Assembly: GCA_964016885.1 (NCBI GenBank) | Contig: OZ024743.1 | Span: forward strand, 82,930,450-82,994,449 | Direction: 5' to 3' | DNA from: Eledone cirrhosa | Taxonomy: Eukaryota; Mollusca; Cephalopoda; Octopoda; Eledonidae | Length of the DNA stretch: 64,000 nt | Translations under genes and position numbers: made by a program | Shown here: positions 43,170-53,998 of the stretch, piece after piece | Position numbering within the stretch: position 1 is the first letter of the stretch | How the letters are laid out: each line of letters opens with the position of its first letter | The notes under the pieces: generated by a model | Databases searched by the model: none | What the model saw: the letters and a program-made list of their open reading frames with translations, nothing else | What the model was told of the DNA's origin: nothing

Positions 43170-44260
43170 CTCCAGGATGAAGCAGTGGAACTTGGTCCAG
43201 GAGGAACTGCAGGTGACAAGTCAGAGAAGTCGACACGAACCTTTCTCAGGCTTTTACACTCTTAGGGATAGCCTCTGCTTCTGCCATGACGTGCCTGGAC
43301 TGTTTGACGTTATTGGGTGCCGTTTGTGCCCAAGGAGTGGCGGCTATTTATAGACAGCTCCACCACAAGTTTGAAGGCTGTCCTCCTCCACAATGAAAAC
43401 AAGTTCCCGACACTGCCCCTAGGTCATTCAGTCTGCCTGAAGGAAGATTACTACTGTGTGAAAATCCTCTTGGAAGCTCTGCAATACAACCAGTACAATT
43501 TGGAAATCATTGGAGACTTCAAGATAGTGGCTTTCCTGCTTGGACTCCAAGGAGGCTTTATCAAATTCCAATGCTTCCTCTGCCTTTGGGACAGCAAAGC
43601 CACCTCTGACCACTACAAAATAAAAAAAACTGGGAGCAGCGAACAGAATGTGTAGTTGGGACCCGGAACATCATGTGGGAGCCACTGGTTGATCCCAGGA
43701 TTGTGCTCATGCCGCCACTGCACATTAAGTTGGGGTTGATGAAGCAGTTTGTGAAGGCTCTCAACCAAGAATCAGCCGCTTTTAAGTACCTTCTTGAGTT
43801 CTTCCACAAGTTAATTAATGCCAAAATAAAAGGTAGAATTTTTGTTGGACCTCAGATAAAGAAGGTGTTTGAGTCTACCGAGTTCTCCGATAAGCTCAAT
43901 AGGATTGAGAGAACAGCATGGAACTGTTTCAAAGCAGTTGTTAAGGGCTTCCTGGGCAACTACAGAGCTGAAAACTACCAGCAACTGGTGCAGGATCTGA
44001 TAAAGGCTTTTGGCGCCATGGGATGCAGGATGTCGCTTAAACTCGATATGCTGGACGCTCACCTGGAAAAATTCAAGGACAATATGGGCGCCTACTCAGA
44101 AGAACAAGGCGAAAGATTCCACTAAGATGTGAAAGAGATAGAGTGGAGGTACCAGGGCTACTACAATGAAAAAATGATGGGGGACTATATCTGGGGGCTA
44201 GTGCGGGAATGCGACCTGGACTACAACCGCAAATCCAGGAAATCCAGTCATTTCTGACGT
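43170..44260 (+). pseudogene. Unidentified conserved invertebrate gene family, broken copy
   Basis: Three frames join into one protein: about 43178-43315 (LVQEELQVTSQRSRHEPFSG, CFCHDVPGLFDVIG), 43317-43655 (EWRLFIDSSTTSLKAVLLHN, GDFKIVAFLLGLQGG, CFLCLWDSKA) and 43673-44125 plus readthrough (LVDPRIVLMPPLHIKLGLMK, FVGPQIKKVFE, FLGNYRAENYQQLV, SEEQGERFH). Frameshifts lie near 43316 and 43655, and a stop at 44123 precedes a matching tail (EWRYQGYYNEKMMGDYIWG). I recognise the pattern as a family found in many copies in arthropods and cnidarians, probably transposon-borne, but I cannot name its enzyme activity. Conserved D/H residues (FIDSS, PPLHIKLG, ERFH) would be candidates for a catalytic site. 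Confidence 0.6.
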
Positions 44261-44795
44261 GTATAAAGTGTTATTTGTTTTTACTTGTTTGCTTTTGATA
44301 AGCTTGTGTAATAAAATAAATATATTCTCTGTTGATTTAATTATATGAACTGATAAATTTTTTAAATGTTTTTTCTCGAAAAATATGAAAATTTTGAAAT
44401 ATCAAACTCCTGACCACAAACCCAAACGTCTGATTAAATAATTATGTTATTTTATAATTAAATAATTATGTTATTTTATAATAATGGGATATAACAAACC
44501 AGGAAATGACACTTAGAATCGGAGAACGAAAATATGTTACACGGTGTAATTTACATTGAGCTATTTTTCTTACTGGTAATCGAGTAGTACAACATACTAC
44601 CTTTTAATATTTATAATACTATATAGTTTATATATATAAGTCCCACCCATCCCCTCAATCTATCTTATTCTTTCTTCTGTTGAAAGACTAGCGTGGGAAA
44701 CGTTAAGACCCTCTTACTGCTATATCAAGCGTTAACCTAATATATCCCTTCCATATACTGTACCGATTGTGTTGTTATTTCTGTTTACCTTTTAG

Positions 44796-44800
<5 letters not shown>
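44261..44800. other. AT-rich gap
   Basis: AAATAAATATATTC near 44315 and a small ATTAAATAATTATG tandem near 44430-44480. Nothing else. Confidence 0.4.
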
Positions 44801-45022
<222 letters not shown>

Positions 45023-45364
45023 AATAAAGATCCGAAGGCATGGTATAAATTCCAATCATTTTAATCACGACACATGTTCAATAAGAGATAGATCGATCGT
45101 GTAGCCATAATCGATTATCACTGATCTCGTCAGGTGAAAATGAATTGTCTTCAAATCCTTGATATGAGGGAGAAAATTAACGGTGTTCACTCACAGAGTT
45201 TAGTCCCTCATATGAAGATAAGCAGTCAAAACACAGCGACTGCTATCGTCCTCAGTTAGGGTATATATATATATAGGAATATATGTGAATGCATAATAGT
45301 TCTATGTATGCATTATTTATGTGTGTATGTATATATGCCTGTATACGTGTAAATGTGTGTATTT
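45023..45364. other. Unassigned, with a CUGACGA heptamer on the minus strand
   Basis: On the minus strand CCTGACGAGATC (near 45134) is followed by a possible stem ending GATC, but no GAA segment follows, so no ribozyme is called. Confidence 0.35.
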
Positions 45365-45800
45365 ATGTTCCATTCTTGGCGACACATTGTTTCCTTGAGC
45401 AAGTCACCTTATTTCACGTTGCTCCATTCCAAAAATGAGTTGTAACTGTAATTCAAAGAGCCGGACTTGTCACAGTGTCACATTGAATCTCCCTGAGTAT
45501 ATGTGTGTTTGGAATACCCAGCCACTTAAATAATAATAGAAGATTGACTGTACCTGTAATTTGAAAGGGCCAGCCTTATCATACACTCTGACACGCTGGA
45601 TCTCCCTGAGAACTACAATAAATGTACACATGTCTGTGGAATACTCAGCCACTTACACTATAATACAAGTTGGACTGTACCTCACACTGGATCTCCCAGG
45701 GAACTATGTTAAAGGCCCATGTGTCAATGGAATGCCCAGCCACTTGCAGGTTAATTTCACAAGCAGACTGTGTTCTGTTGATCAAACATCTTGAACACTC
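45365..45800 (+). mobile_element. SINE tail region with threefold internal repeat
   Basis: CCTTGAGCAAGTCACCTTATTTC and GAAATGAGTTG-like sequence match the body of the SINE at 53583. Then a ~100-bp block (GGATCTCCCTGAG ... GGAATACYCAGCCACTT) recurs three times at about 45486, 45597 and 45688. Confidence 0.55.
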
Positions 45801-46000
45801 ATCGGCAAAATCGATGGAGAGCCAATACATTTAGTCAGTAGTATTTCTAGTTGACTTGAAGCCAAGCTGAAGACAAAGAATTAATCCCTCAATTGCTGTT
45901 AGTCTTGTGAATAGGACTCAAAGAGTGTTTGAACTGGTTCACATGAGAGATAATCCCCTTTGATTTTCTTGAAGAAGTCTTTTGTTTCCTTTCACTGGGA

Positions 46001-46001
46001 T

Positions 46002-46066
<65 letters not shown>
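46001..46066. repeat. (ACT)n microsatellite
   Basis: Pure trinucleotide repeat of about 65 bp. Confidence 0.98.
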
Positions 46067-46465
46067 AAGACTTTGTCAGTTCTTTTGGCTGGTCATATAT
46101 AATGATTAAGACATTCATAATTGTCAAGACAAATTTGGCACGGGGGAAATTTCCTACATCATCTGACTGAATTTCTTTCAGTTTCGTCTGGCCCAGTAGA
46201 TTTGCTACAAATCTACTGTCATTCTCATACATTTTCATTCATCAATTGGTTCAGTGAATATTTGAAGTTAATAGGTTCGATCACAAATCAGTAATCAAGT
46301 TACTATAATAAATTTTCAATGTAAAGCTGAATCTTTGTTACGTGGTCCCTAATGGAATCTGTCTTGATTGAGAATTATTGTCAATAACTCCCCCAACCAA
46401 GTCGCCATTGCTCTACCACCTTTATAGCGAGACACGTTTTTACTGTCGAATTTTTTCATTATTCC
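46067..46465. other. Gap, nothing recognised
   Basis: No frame, repeat or RNA fold that I can support. Confidence 0.35.
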
Positions 46466-46469
46466 TTGT

Positions 46470-46775
46470 AGTCATTGTTTGGAGATAAAGGCAAGCGAGG
46501 CATTTCCCCCTGGAGCAGATACAAACTATGCAGTGTGGAAATGCCTAAACAGCTTAAGATCTGGTGTTGGAAGCGCTTTAGTCAATCTTGCAAAATGGGG
46601 ATATTTAAAGGATGGGAACGTTTGTGTGACTGCGGCATCGAACCACATACTACTCAGCACCTCCTGATATGCCCCCTGCTAAAATACCCCTGCACAGCAT
46701 TGGACTTAGCAGAGTTTAATGATAAAGGACAGCAATGTGTTCAGCTGGGGCGGAACCACATCTAGCCAAGCTTTG
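46470..46775 (+). pseudogene. LINE RT C-terminal fragment
   Basis: Frames combine to ...CLNSLRSGVG..LVNLAKWGYLKDGN, then CDCGIEPHTTQHLLICPLLK, the C-terminal C-x-C...H-x4-C knuckle of many invertebrate LINE RTs (LNRLRSGVGR...CxCG...H...CP). One frameshift lies near 46610. No RT core is present. Confidence 0.65.
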
Positions 46776-47147
46776 TAACTGACACTACTTTGTGACTCAA
46801 AATATAACTCGTTATTTTGAACTTTAGTATCAACAATAAACAGAATGTTCACCCAATCTCCATCACAGCATTTATGATCACACCAATGCATCACTTTACC
46901 ATCTCTAGTTGAAGTTGCAACAAACGCCATATTTCGAAAAAAAAAAAAAACGAAGAAGACTTGAGACAATGTATGGCCCACCTGGAAGAAAAGCCAAGTC
47001 TGATTATAAATATATATATATAAGGGGTGGTGGGTATGAGTGTATGAGTGTGTGTAGAAATATCTGTAGGTGTGAAAAAGGACAAAGGAAAACATTGTTC
47101 AATCGGGAAGAGAGCTAATATATTACATTATTTATTCATGTTCAAGG
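46776..47147. other. Gap, nothing recognised
   Basis: A-run at 46938-46950 and a short TA run at 47009. No gene. Confidence 0.35.
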
Positions 47148-47245
47148 TTAACTTTGCCTTTCATCCTTACGGGGTCGATAAAATAAAGTACCAGTAATGC
47201 ACTGAGTAATTGCTGGCCTTGTGCCAAAAGTAGAAACAATTATTT
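47148..47245 (+). mobile_element. SINE fragment
   Basis: AACTTTGCCTTTCATCCTTA through CTTGTGCCAAAAGTAGAAACAATTATT: the body and tail of the main SINE. Confidence 0.85.
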
Positions 47246-47390
47246 ATTCATGTTCATACACGGAACAAAAGCGTTACACAAGGTTTCAAGACCCAACATT
47301 AACCATATCATACATTCTGGATACTTTGAAACTTTAGGTAGCGATTTTGTTCCGTGTTTGAACATAAATAAATAAATAATAATAAATATA
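47246..47390. repeat. Imperfect inverted repeat
   Basis: TTCATACACGGAACAAAAGCG (about 47249) is answered by CGATTTTGTTCCGTGTTTGAAC (about 47342). It sits at the truncated 3' end of PLE-E. Confidence 0.5.
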
Positions 47391-47395
47391 TAGAG

Positions 47396-48640
47396 AGAGA
47401 GACGAGGTGTTGGATGGTGGAGGAAAGTTATTGCTGGTAGTGGGGGGTGGAGTCGGAGGCAGGGGCGGTAGAAGAGGGGTTTGCGGAGCTGCTTGAGGGC
47501 TTCAGTCGTGTAGAGGTCAGCATGCCATACTACCACAGCGCCTCCCTTATCCGCCGGTTTGATGACGATGTCATCGCGGTTACGGAGGGAGCGGAGAGCG
47601 AGGGGTTCAGCTCGAGAGATGTTGCTCCGTTTGGAGCGGTGGCGGAAGTCGAAGCGGTTTACGGCACACATCAACGAAGGCGTCCAGTGTGCTGAACTGT
47701 CTAGGTGCCAGCGTCCAATATGCTGGTCGTTCTCCCAGGGCGAACAAGCGGTCTGGGGCGTCCGGAGCCGGTGGAGTGTTATGAAAGTGCGCCTGTAGCT
47801 TGGTGCGTCGCATGAACCGCTCGACGTCAGCTCGAGTGCGGAACTCGTCGCTGTACGGAGTGTGGGGTATGAAGTACTGGCCTCTACTGAGGAGTGAGAG
47901 TTCAGGTTCGAAGAGGGGGAGGTTGGGGGTATGGTGACAACAAGCGGGGTGGGGAAGAGTAGGGTGGGGGAGGGGGAGGCGTGGTGGTGGTTGAGGGGGG
48001 GGGAGTGAGTGAAGCTTGTGGGCCTTGGTGGAGGTGAGGAAGGAGAAGAGGTCGTGGTTGAGGTTATGAATGAAGAGGATAAAGGACTGGGCGAGGAGGG
48101 GGTGACAGTGGAGCGGATGTGGAGGAGGGTGGGGGCAGTTGCGGTCGAGGTTGCGGATGGTGGAGAGGGAGGAGCGGAGAGAGGCGCGCATGAGGAGATG
48201 CGAGGAGCGGGTGAGAATGTGTTGGGTGGAGGGTGAAGTGAGGGGGGAGGTGTAGAAATGGAGTCTGAAGCCGTGGGGGATGAGGTGTGGGTGGAGGTAG
48301 CGACTGAGGAAATGGATGTGGCTGGAATACCGGGTCTTAGCGAAGAGGAGGTAGAAGAGTTGGAGAGCCGATTGGAGATAGCAGGGCGGGAGGAGGGGTG
48401 AGGAAGTGTTGAGGCGGGCGTGGAGTTGGGGGAGAAAGGGTTTCAGGCTAGGCATGGTGGATGCGGGATGTCTAAGAGGAGGGGTAGTCAAAAAACAAAG
48501 GGGACGGTGGAAGAATGGAAAGGAAGGGGGTGGAAGGGATGAGAAGGGGGTAATACGAGGTGGAAATGAAACAAAGAGAGGTGAATGCAAAGAAGATAAA
48601 GAGAAACAGGTAAGGAAATATGAACGAAAAAATTAGAAAC
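47396..48640 (-). pseudogene. PLE family E N-terminal fragment
   Basis: Minus strand. The frame 48590-47607 has a His/Pro/Leu-rich N-terminus, then LSRGQYFIPHTPYSDEFRTR, FMRRTKLQAHFHNTP and QFSTLDAFVDVCRKPLRLPP. A frameshift near 47620 continues into SRAEPLALRSLRNRDDIVIK, then PADKGGAVVVWHADLY and EALKQL. The I-I-K-x-A-D-K-G-x-x-V-V-V signature and the preceding L-S-x-G-x-x-F-x-P-T/H-P are the standard entry to Penelope-type RTs. The RT palm and nuclease are absent (truncated near 47400 at a GA run). Confidence 0.75.
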
Positions 48641-48880
48641 AAAAAAATCGGAAGCAAAAGGAGTCTGGAACAGAAAAATTTTTTGGAAAAAGTGAAAAGG
48701 TTGGTCACGGCGAATTGCATCGGGGTTGAGCCAGTGGTAGAAATCCTACGGAAGAAGACTGGTGGATCGGTGGAGATGTTAATCCAAGGTGGGTAATCCA
48801 GATGGTGAAGTAGATAAGCCGTGTAAGTGTGGTGAAAAATATTTTGGAAAGTAAAAAACAACACAGGAGTACAAGTTACG

Positions 48881-48931
<51 letters not shown>

Positions 48932-49072
48932 GGTTTGAGGTTCACCACTGTATAGAGCTGGTCTATTCCGTATGGTCAATCGTAATGCAATAATATAGAG
49001 AGTACTCAACGTAAAGCAGTTCAACCGTCTTTGTTTTTGTAGTTGGTGGTGCTATTACGGAGTTAAATATTA
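48641..49072. other. PLE-E upstream flank and TA repeat
   Basis: Non-coding, with TA repeat at 48885-48928. May be the PLE-E 5' UTR. Confidence 0.35.
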
Positions 49073-49188
49073 TAATGAAATGACAGGAGGCTGGATTTGT
49101 GTAAATCCTTGAAAGGTTTATTATACTATGATCATCGTATAATAAACCTTTCAAGGATTTACACAAATCCAGCCTCCTGTCATTTCAT

Positions 49189-49190
<2 letters not shown>
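49073..49190. repeat. Near-perfect palindrome, 53-bp arms
   Basis: TAATGAAATGACAGGAGGCT... (49073-49125) and its reverse complement (49138-49190) are separated by a ~12-nt loop, then a TA microsatellite. No hammerhead core inside. Confidence 0.95.
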
Positions 49191-49248
<58 letters not shown>

Positions 49249-49290
49249 GTATATATATATGTATATATATATATATACATATATATATAT
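49190..49290. repeat. (TA)n microsatellite
   Basis: TA tract with ACAT interruptions. Confidence 0.97.
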
Positions 49291-49295
49291 ACTAT

Positions 49296-50345
49296 AGAGT
49301 AAAGCATGTCCAGAGAATTATTTGATAATATATATACATCATCTCCACTCCCAATCAGCATAATTAATCACACAAAAAATCAATTAGACCAGGCTATAAG
49401 AATAAAAGGCACCTATGAAGAAACAGTAAATAAATACGCCACACCAGCCTCTTCGCGTCCACCCGCTATAGAATATTTACCCAACATTTCAACAGCACGT
49501 GGCTGCTGTGGCGTATTTATTTACTGTTTCTTCATAGGTGCCTTTTATTCTTATAGCTTGGTCTAATCGATTTTTTGTGTGGTTAATTATGCTGATTGGG
49601 AGTAGAGATGATGTATATATATTATCAAATAATTCTCTGGACATGCTTTAGTATTTAGCTCTGATTATTTAATTTATTAATTCTTCATTGAGCCACATCG
49701 TGAATAGTTGCCAAAACACATATACCTGTGACTTTTTTTAATTGGTGTCTGTGTAAATATTTATATATAATAATCTCCCATAAGGTTGAGATACAATTTG
49801 GGCGATATTGGGCTGCGCTTTCTAGCAACCCACCCACTCGCCGTAAGCAACCAATCACACCCTTCCTGACTTGACCACTGCCACGTCACAGTTCTCAACC
49901 ATTTTGAATTCGTGTTTGGCGGGGGCCACTTCGGAAAATAATCTGTCCTAGCGAGTTTGTCCCCTGATGAGCTCTAAACTCAAGATATCCTTAATAAGAT
50001 ATCTCAAAATGTGAGCGAAACCCATGGGTCGGGATTTAGTGATTTAATCCTGGTATGTATATAAGCATTTCTAACTTTAATTTTTACCTAATTATGTATG
50101 GTTGACCGTATATTTAATTAATTTCCACGTGCTGTTGAAATGTTGGGTAAATATTCTATAGCGGTTGGACGCGAAGAGGCTGCTGTGGCGTATTTATTTA
50201 CTGTTTCTTCATAGGTGCCTTTTATTCTTATAGCCTGGTCTAATTGATTTTTTGTGTGGTTAATTATGCTGATTGGGAGTAGAGATGATGTATATATATT
50301 ATCAAATAATTCTCTGGACATGCTTTACTCTATAGTAATTAGCTC
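49296..50345. mobile_element. Palindromic cluster of PLE-like 5' ends (three arms)
   Basis: The same ~160-200-bp segment occurs three times: 49306-49502 (plus), 49503-49655 (minus) and 50128-50330 (minus). In each, a frame starts MSRELFDNIYTSS and continues LPISIINHTKNQLDQAIRIK, GTYEETVNKYAT and a ...EYLPNIST end. The first two arms meet head-on at about 49502. Between arms two and three lies a ~450-bp unit with a canonical hammerhead (49959-50035, plus strand). The layout matches PLE terminal repeats. The short protein start is unidentified and could be the N-terminus of an element absent here. Confidence 0.6.
49959..50035 (+). ncRNA. Hammerhead ribozyme, canonical core, GUC cleavage site
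   Basis: Helix I 49959-49963 with 50031-50035 (5 bp, one GU); core CUGAUGA 49964-49970; helix II GCUC 49971-49974 with GAGC 50013-50016, extended by GAUAUC 49984-49989 pairing with 49998-50003; GAA 50017-50019; helix III ACCC 50020-50023 with GGGU 50026-50029 and a 2-nt loop; C17 at 50030, giving cleavage triplet GUC. All invariant positions are present. Confidence 0.85.
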
Positions 50346-50358
50346 TGATTATTTAATT

Positions 50359-50482
50359 TATCTGAGTTCAAATCCCGCCGAGGTTGACTTTGCCTTTCAT
50401 CCTTACAGGGTCGATAAAATAAAGTACCAGTAATGCACTGGGTATTTGCTGGCCTTGTGCCTAAAGTAGAAACAATTATTTA
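50359..50482 (+). mobile_element. 5'-truncated SINE with target duplication
   Basis: Begins CTGAGTTCAAATCCCGCC and ends AAGTAGAAACA. ATTATTTAATTTAT occurs on both sides, and the unbroken version of the flank is visible at 49660-49700. This makes it a clear insertion, younger than the duplication of the arms. Confidence 0.85.
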
Positions 50483-50560
50483 ATTTATTAATTCTTCATT
50501 GAGCCACATCGTGAATAGTTGCCAAAACACATATATACCTGTGACTTTGTTTAATTGGTG

Positions 50561-50564
<4 letters not shown>

Positions 50565-50635
<71 letters not shown>

Positions 50636-50640
50636 ATAAA
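50565..50640. repeat. (TA)n microsatellite
   Basis: TA repeat with TATG variants at its end. Confidence 0.97.
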
Positions 50641-50755
50641 GTGTATTTTGCAATACACTGTATGCTTAATTAAAAGCATTTCGAAGACCTTATGATATTG
50701 TTTTAGAGTAGTTACAGACTCACTTACTTTAATTTCAGCAAACAGGGGGAGATAA

Positions 50756-50800
50756 AGCTGACAAGGTCTTTTTTCGCATTTATTGATGCTTATCAAAGCC
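50756..50800 (-). ncRNA. Hammerhead variant, U3/A8 core, copy 1
   Basis: Minus strand. Helix I 50797-50800 with 50756-50759; core UUGAUAA 50790-50796; helix II GCAU/AUGC (50786-50789 with 50776-50779); GAA 50773-50775; helix III 50768-50772 with 50761-50765 (one mismatch); C17 at 50760. Confidence 0.6.
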
Positions 50801-51071
50801 AACTACTCCTCCCGTTTGCTGAAATCATGGATGTTTGGTTCTTATAGAATTCTAGTAAATAATCAGGAACTGATTATACAGAGAGGTTGCCGGTCAAGCA
50901 GAAATTGAAAATTAGAATTGGTGCTCTGAAATAGCTATATATATGAATGTATATATAGTGTATTTTGCAATACACTGTATGCTTAATTAAAATCATTTCG
51001 AAGACCTTATGCTATTGTTTTAGAGTAGTGACAGACTCACTTACTTTAATTTCAGCAAACAGGGGAGATAA

Positions 51072-51116
51072 AGCTGACAAGGCCTTGTTTCGCATTTATT
51101 GATGCTTATCAAAGCC
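51072..51116 (-). ncRNA. Hammerhead variant, U3/A8 core, copy 2
   Basis: Same as copy 1 but helix III is perfect (ACAAG/CUUGU with loop GC). Helix I 51113-51116 with 51072-51075; C17 at 51076. Confidence 0.62.
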
Positions 51117-51252
51117 AACTACTCGTCCCGTTTGCTGAAATCATGGATGTTTGGTTCTTATAGAATTCTAGTAAATAATCAGGAACTGATTATACAGAGC
51201 GGTTGCCGGTCAAGCAGAAATTGAAAATTAGAATTGGTGCTCTGAAATAGTT

Positions 51253-51297
51253 GGCTTTGATAAGCATCAATAAATGCGAAACAAGGTCTTGTCAGCT
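51253..51297 (+). ncRNA. Hammerhead variant, U3/A8 core, copy 3
   Basis: Helix I GGCU 51253-51256 with AGCU 51294-51297; core UUGAUAA 51257-51263; helix II 51264-51267 with 51274-51277 (4 bp, 6-nt loop); GAA 51278-51280; helix III ACAAG 51281-51285 with CUUGU 51288-51292 (5 perfect bp); C17 at 51293, giving a GUC triplet. Everything is canonical except C3 to U and G8 to A. Confidence 0.65.
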
Positions 51298-51457
51298 TTA
51301 TCTCCCCCTGTTTGCTGAAATTAAAGTAAGTGAGTCTGTCACTACTCTAAAACAATAGCATAAGGTCTTCAAAATGCTTTTAATTAAGCATACAGTGTAT
51401 TGCAAAATACACTATATATACATTCATATATATATAGCTATTTCAGAGCACCAATTC

Positions 51458-51460
<3 letters not shown>

Positions 51461-51513
<53 letters not shown>

Positions 51514-51515
51514 CG
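51461..51515. repeat. (TA)n microsatellite
   Basis: Pure TA tract. Confidence 0.97.
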
Positions 51516-51720
51516 AATGAAGTGTGGTAATGAACCAGATGGACCATGAGGCACCATAGTACTCAATACTTAGGGTAGTAGAGTGGGTAATAGGAAAATG
51601 TTCAAGACCCCGATGGCAGAGCTCAAGCCGGTTCCACGGCTATTTCTGGACTAAATTCAGTCCAGAAATAGCCGTCGAAACAGCTTGAGATCTGCTGGCG
51701 GGGTCTTGAACATTTTCCTA
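51516..51720. repeat. PLE-C terminal repeat palindrome, second example
   Basis: Same unit as 30360-30503 and 40963-41145, arranged head to head around TTTCTGGACTAAATTCAGTCCAGAAA (centre about 51656). Bases differ between arms, so the palindrome is old. Confidence 0.85.
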
Positions 51721-51737
51721 TATATATATATATATAA

Positions 51738-52025
51738 TGAAGGAATGAAGAATAACCATCATAAGCTATACAGTAGCGTTTATTCCAAGTATTAACATAT
51801 GTTTCATTGGCTAGTATGTGGTTGGATAAGTCTAAAAATCGCTATCTGCAATGATGCTGCGACATTCGATTTTAAATGCTAGTTATACCAGTCAAATTAT
51901 CAAAATACTTGATTTTTAGACGCCACCAACCACATACTAGCCAATGAAACATTTGTTAATACTTGGAATAAACCCTACATAGAATAAACCCTACTGTATA
52001 GCTTACCCGTGTTATTCTTCATTCC
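51738..52025. repeat. Inverted repeat, ~100-bp arms
   Basis: AATGAAGGAATGAAGAATAA... GTATTAACATATGTTTCATTGG, CTAGTATGTGG (51738-51833) returns inverted at 51911-52025, where a TAAACCCTACATAGAA duplication sits. No hammerhead recognised. Confidence 0.8.
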
Positions 52026-52384
52026 TTCAATATTAATACTCCAGGAACTGATTACCTAGGAACTGTCTGGAATCAGCCACCAAAACACCACAACTTAGTA
52101 AACATCTTGTTGAGTCAAACAACGCCGCTCGTTAAAATCCTCCACGGTACAGATTACTCGTAACCTCTACTTGGATTACCTTAACCGATACCTCGTTTAC
52201 TTCAATACTATATATATACTCATCAGGACTGGGACCGCTTCTGACTAACACTTAGAACATGTGGCCAGTGGACATGAGATCAAACTATACCAAGTTGATC
52301 CGAGTACTTGCAGCAGAATGGATAATTGTACTACGTTAAAGACCCCCTAAAGACCAGGGTGTAGTGTTAAAATAAATGACGGAT
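52026..52384. other. Flank of the inverted repeat, nothing recognised
   Basis: On the minus strand a CUGAUGA heptamer occurs at about 52203 but no GAA and helix III follow in place. Confidence 0.35.
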
Positions 52385-52640
52385 TAAGTCTATACCCAAT
52401 TTGACTACAACGGGATGGATTGAACTCGGAATGTCAAGAATCTGAACAAATACTGCAAGGCATCTTGTTCGAAACTCTAATAATTCCACCCATTGCCTTG
52501 GACTGCTACTTAAATTTTTATCGACCCCGAAAGGAAAAAAAATAAAATTGACTCGATGGGAATTGAACACAGGAACACAGAGAGCCCGAACAAATACCAC
52601 AAGTGATTTTGTCCAACGTTCTAACGACTCTCCAAAGAAA
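52385..52640 (-). mobile_element. Two tRNA-like SINE heads, decayed
   Basis: Two related blocks (GGGATGGATTGAACTCGGAA near 52410; GATGGGAATTGAACACAGGA near 52555), each followed by GAACAAATAC.. and CTAA.. pairs reminiscent of tRNA-derived SINE heads, with TTATCGACCCCGAAAGG between them. A different SINE subtype from 33204. Confidence 0.5.
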
Positions 52641-53305
<665 letters not shown>

Positions 53306-53456
53306 TCAACGGAAATCAAATTCTTCGAACGAGAAGAATTTCACCCAAGCCTGGTTCCCTTCCTATTGGACACATCAAAATCTGCCAATATCGAAGATAT
53401 ATAACCGTTGGCCATTCTCAAATCTTTACATTTTCCCTGGTCCCAATGCGTTATAT

Positions 53457-53459
<3 letters not shown>

Positions 53460-53555
<96 letters not shown>

Positions 53556-53582
53556 GTGCGTGTGCGTGCGCGTGTGTGTGTG
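53460..53582. repeat. (TG)n microsatellite
   Basis: About 115 bp of TG with CG variants at its end, directly abutting a SINE head. Confidence 0.98.
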
Positions 53583-53905
53583 AAGGCGCATGGCTTAGTG
53601 GTTAGAGAATTGGGCTTGCAATCGAAAGGTTGTGAGTTCAATTCTAGGACTGGGTGATGTGTTTTATCCTTGAGCAAGACGCTTTATTTCCCGTTGCCCA
53701 GATTACTCAGCTGTAGAAATGAGTTGCGATATCACTGGTGTCAAGATGTATCGGCCATTGCCTTTCCCTTAGACATCATCGGTGACATGGAGAGTGGAGG
53801 TTGGTATGCATGGGAGATTGTTGGTCTTCCTTAAAAACAACCCTGCCCGTACTTGTTCCTCGGAGGGAAACTTTCTAGGTGCAAATCACATGGTCATAAA
53901 TTCGT
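53583..53905 (+). mobile_element. tRNA-derived SINE, second type, near full length
   Basis: The tRNA-like head GGCGCATGGCTTAGTGGTTAG (A box) is followed by AGGTTGTGAGTTCAATTCTA (B box). A ~250-bp body follows with CCTTGAGCAAGACGCTTTATTTC and GAAATGAGTTGCGATATCA, then a TA microsatellite. Fragments of this type lie at 16405 and 45365. Confidence 0.8.
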
Positions 53906-53920
53906 GACCGAAGGGGGTCT

Positions 53921-53921
<1 letters not shown>

Positions 53922-53998
<77 letters not shown>
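53922..53998. repeat. (TA)n microsatellite
   Basis: TA tract followed by CACACA. Confidence 0.98.

Larger units (their letters stand above)
50641..51460. mobile_element. Two direct and one inverted copy of a ~317-bp ribozyme unit
   Basis: GTGTATTTTGCAATACACTG starts units at 50641 and 50958. From 51251 the sequence returns inverted to about 51456. Each copy carries one hammerhead variant (minus, minus, plus). The turn point is 2 nt before helix I of the plus-strand ribozyme. No coding body; it behaves like an isolated PLE terminal-repeat array or a retrozyme-like unit. Confidence 0.75.

Noticed and set aside
45100..45150. Hammerhead on the minus strand (CUGACGAGAUC)
   Set aside because: A GAUC stem could close, but GAA is replaced by GAUC and no helix I partner follows.
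47607..48590. Host secreted or membrane protein
   Set aside because: The Leu/Pro/His-rich N-terminus looks odd, but the C-terminal half leads into the IVIKPADKGGAVVV signature of Penelope-type RTs after a frameshift.
52195..52240. Hammerhead on the minus strand (CUGAUGA near 52203)
   Set aside because: A helix II-like TA stretch follows, but the next element reads GAAG with no usable helix III or helix I partner.
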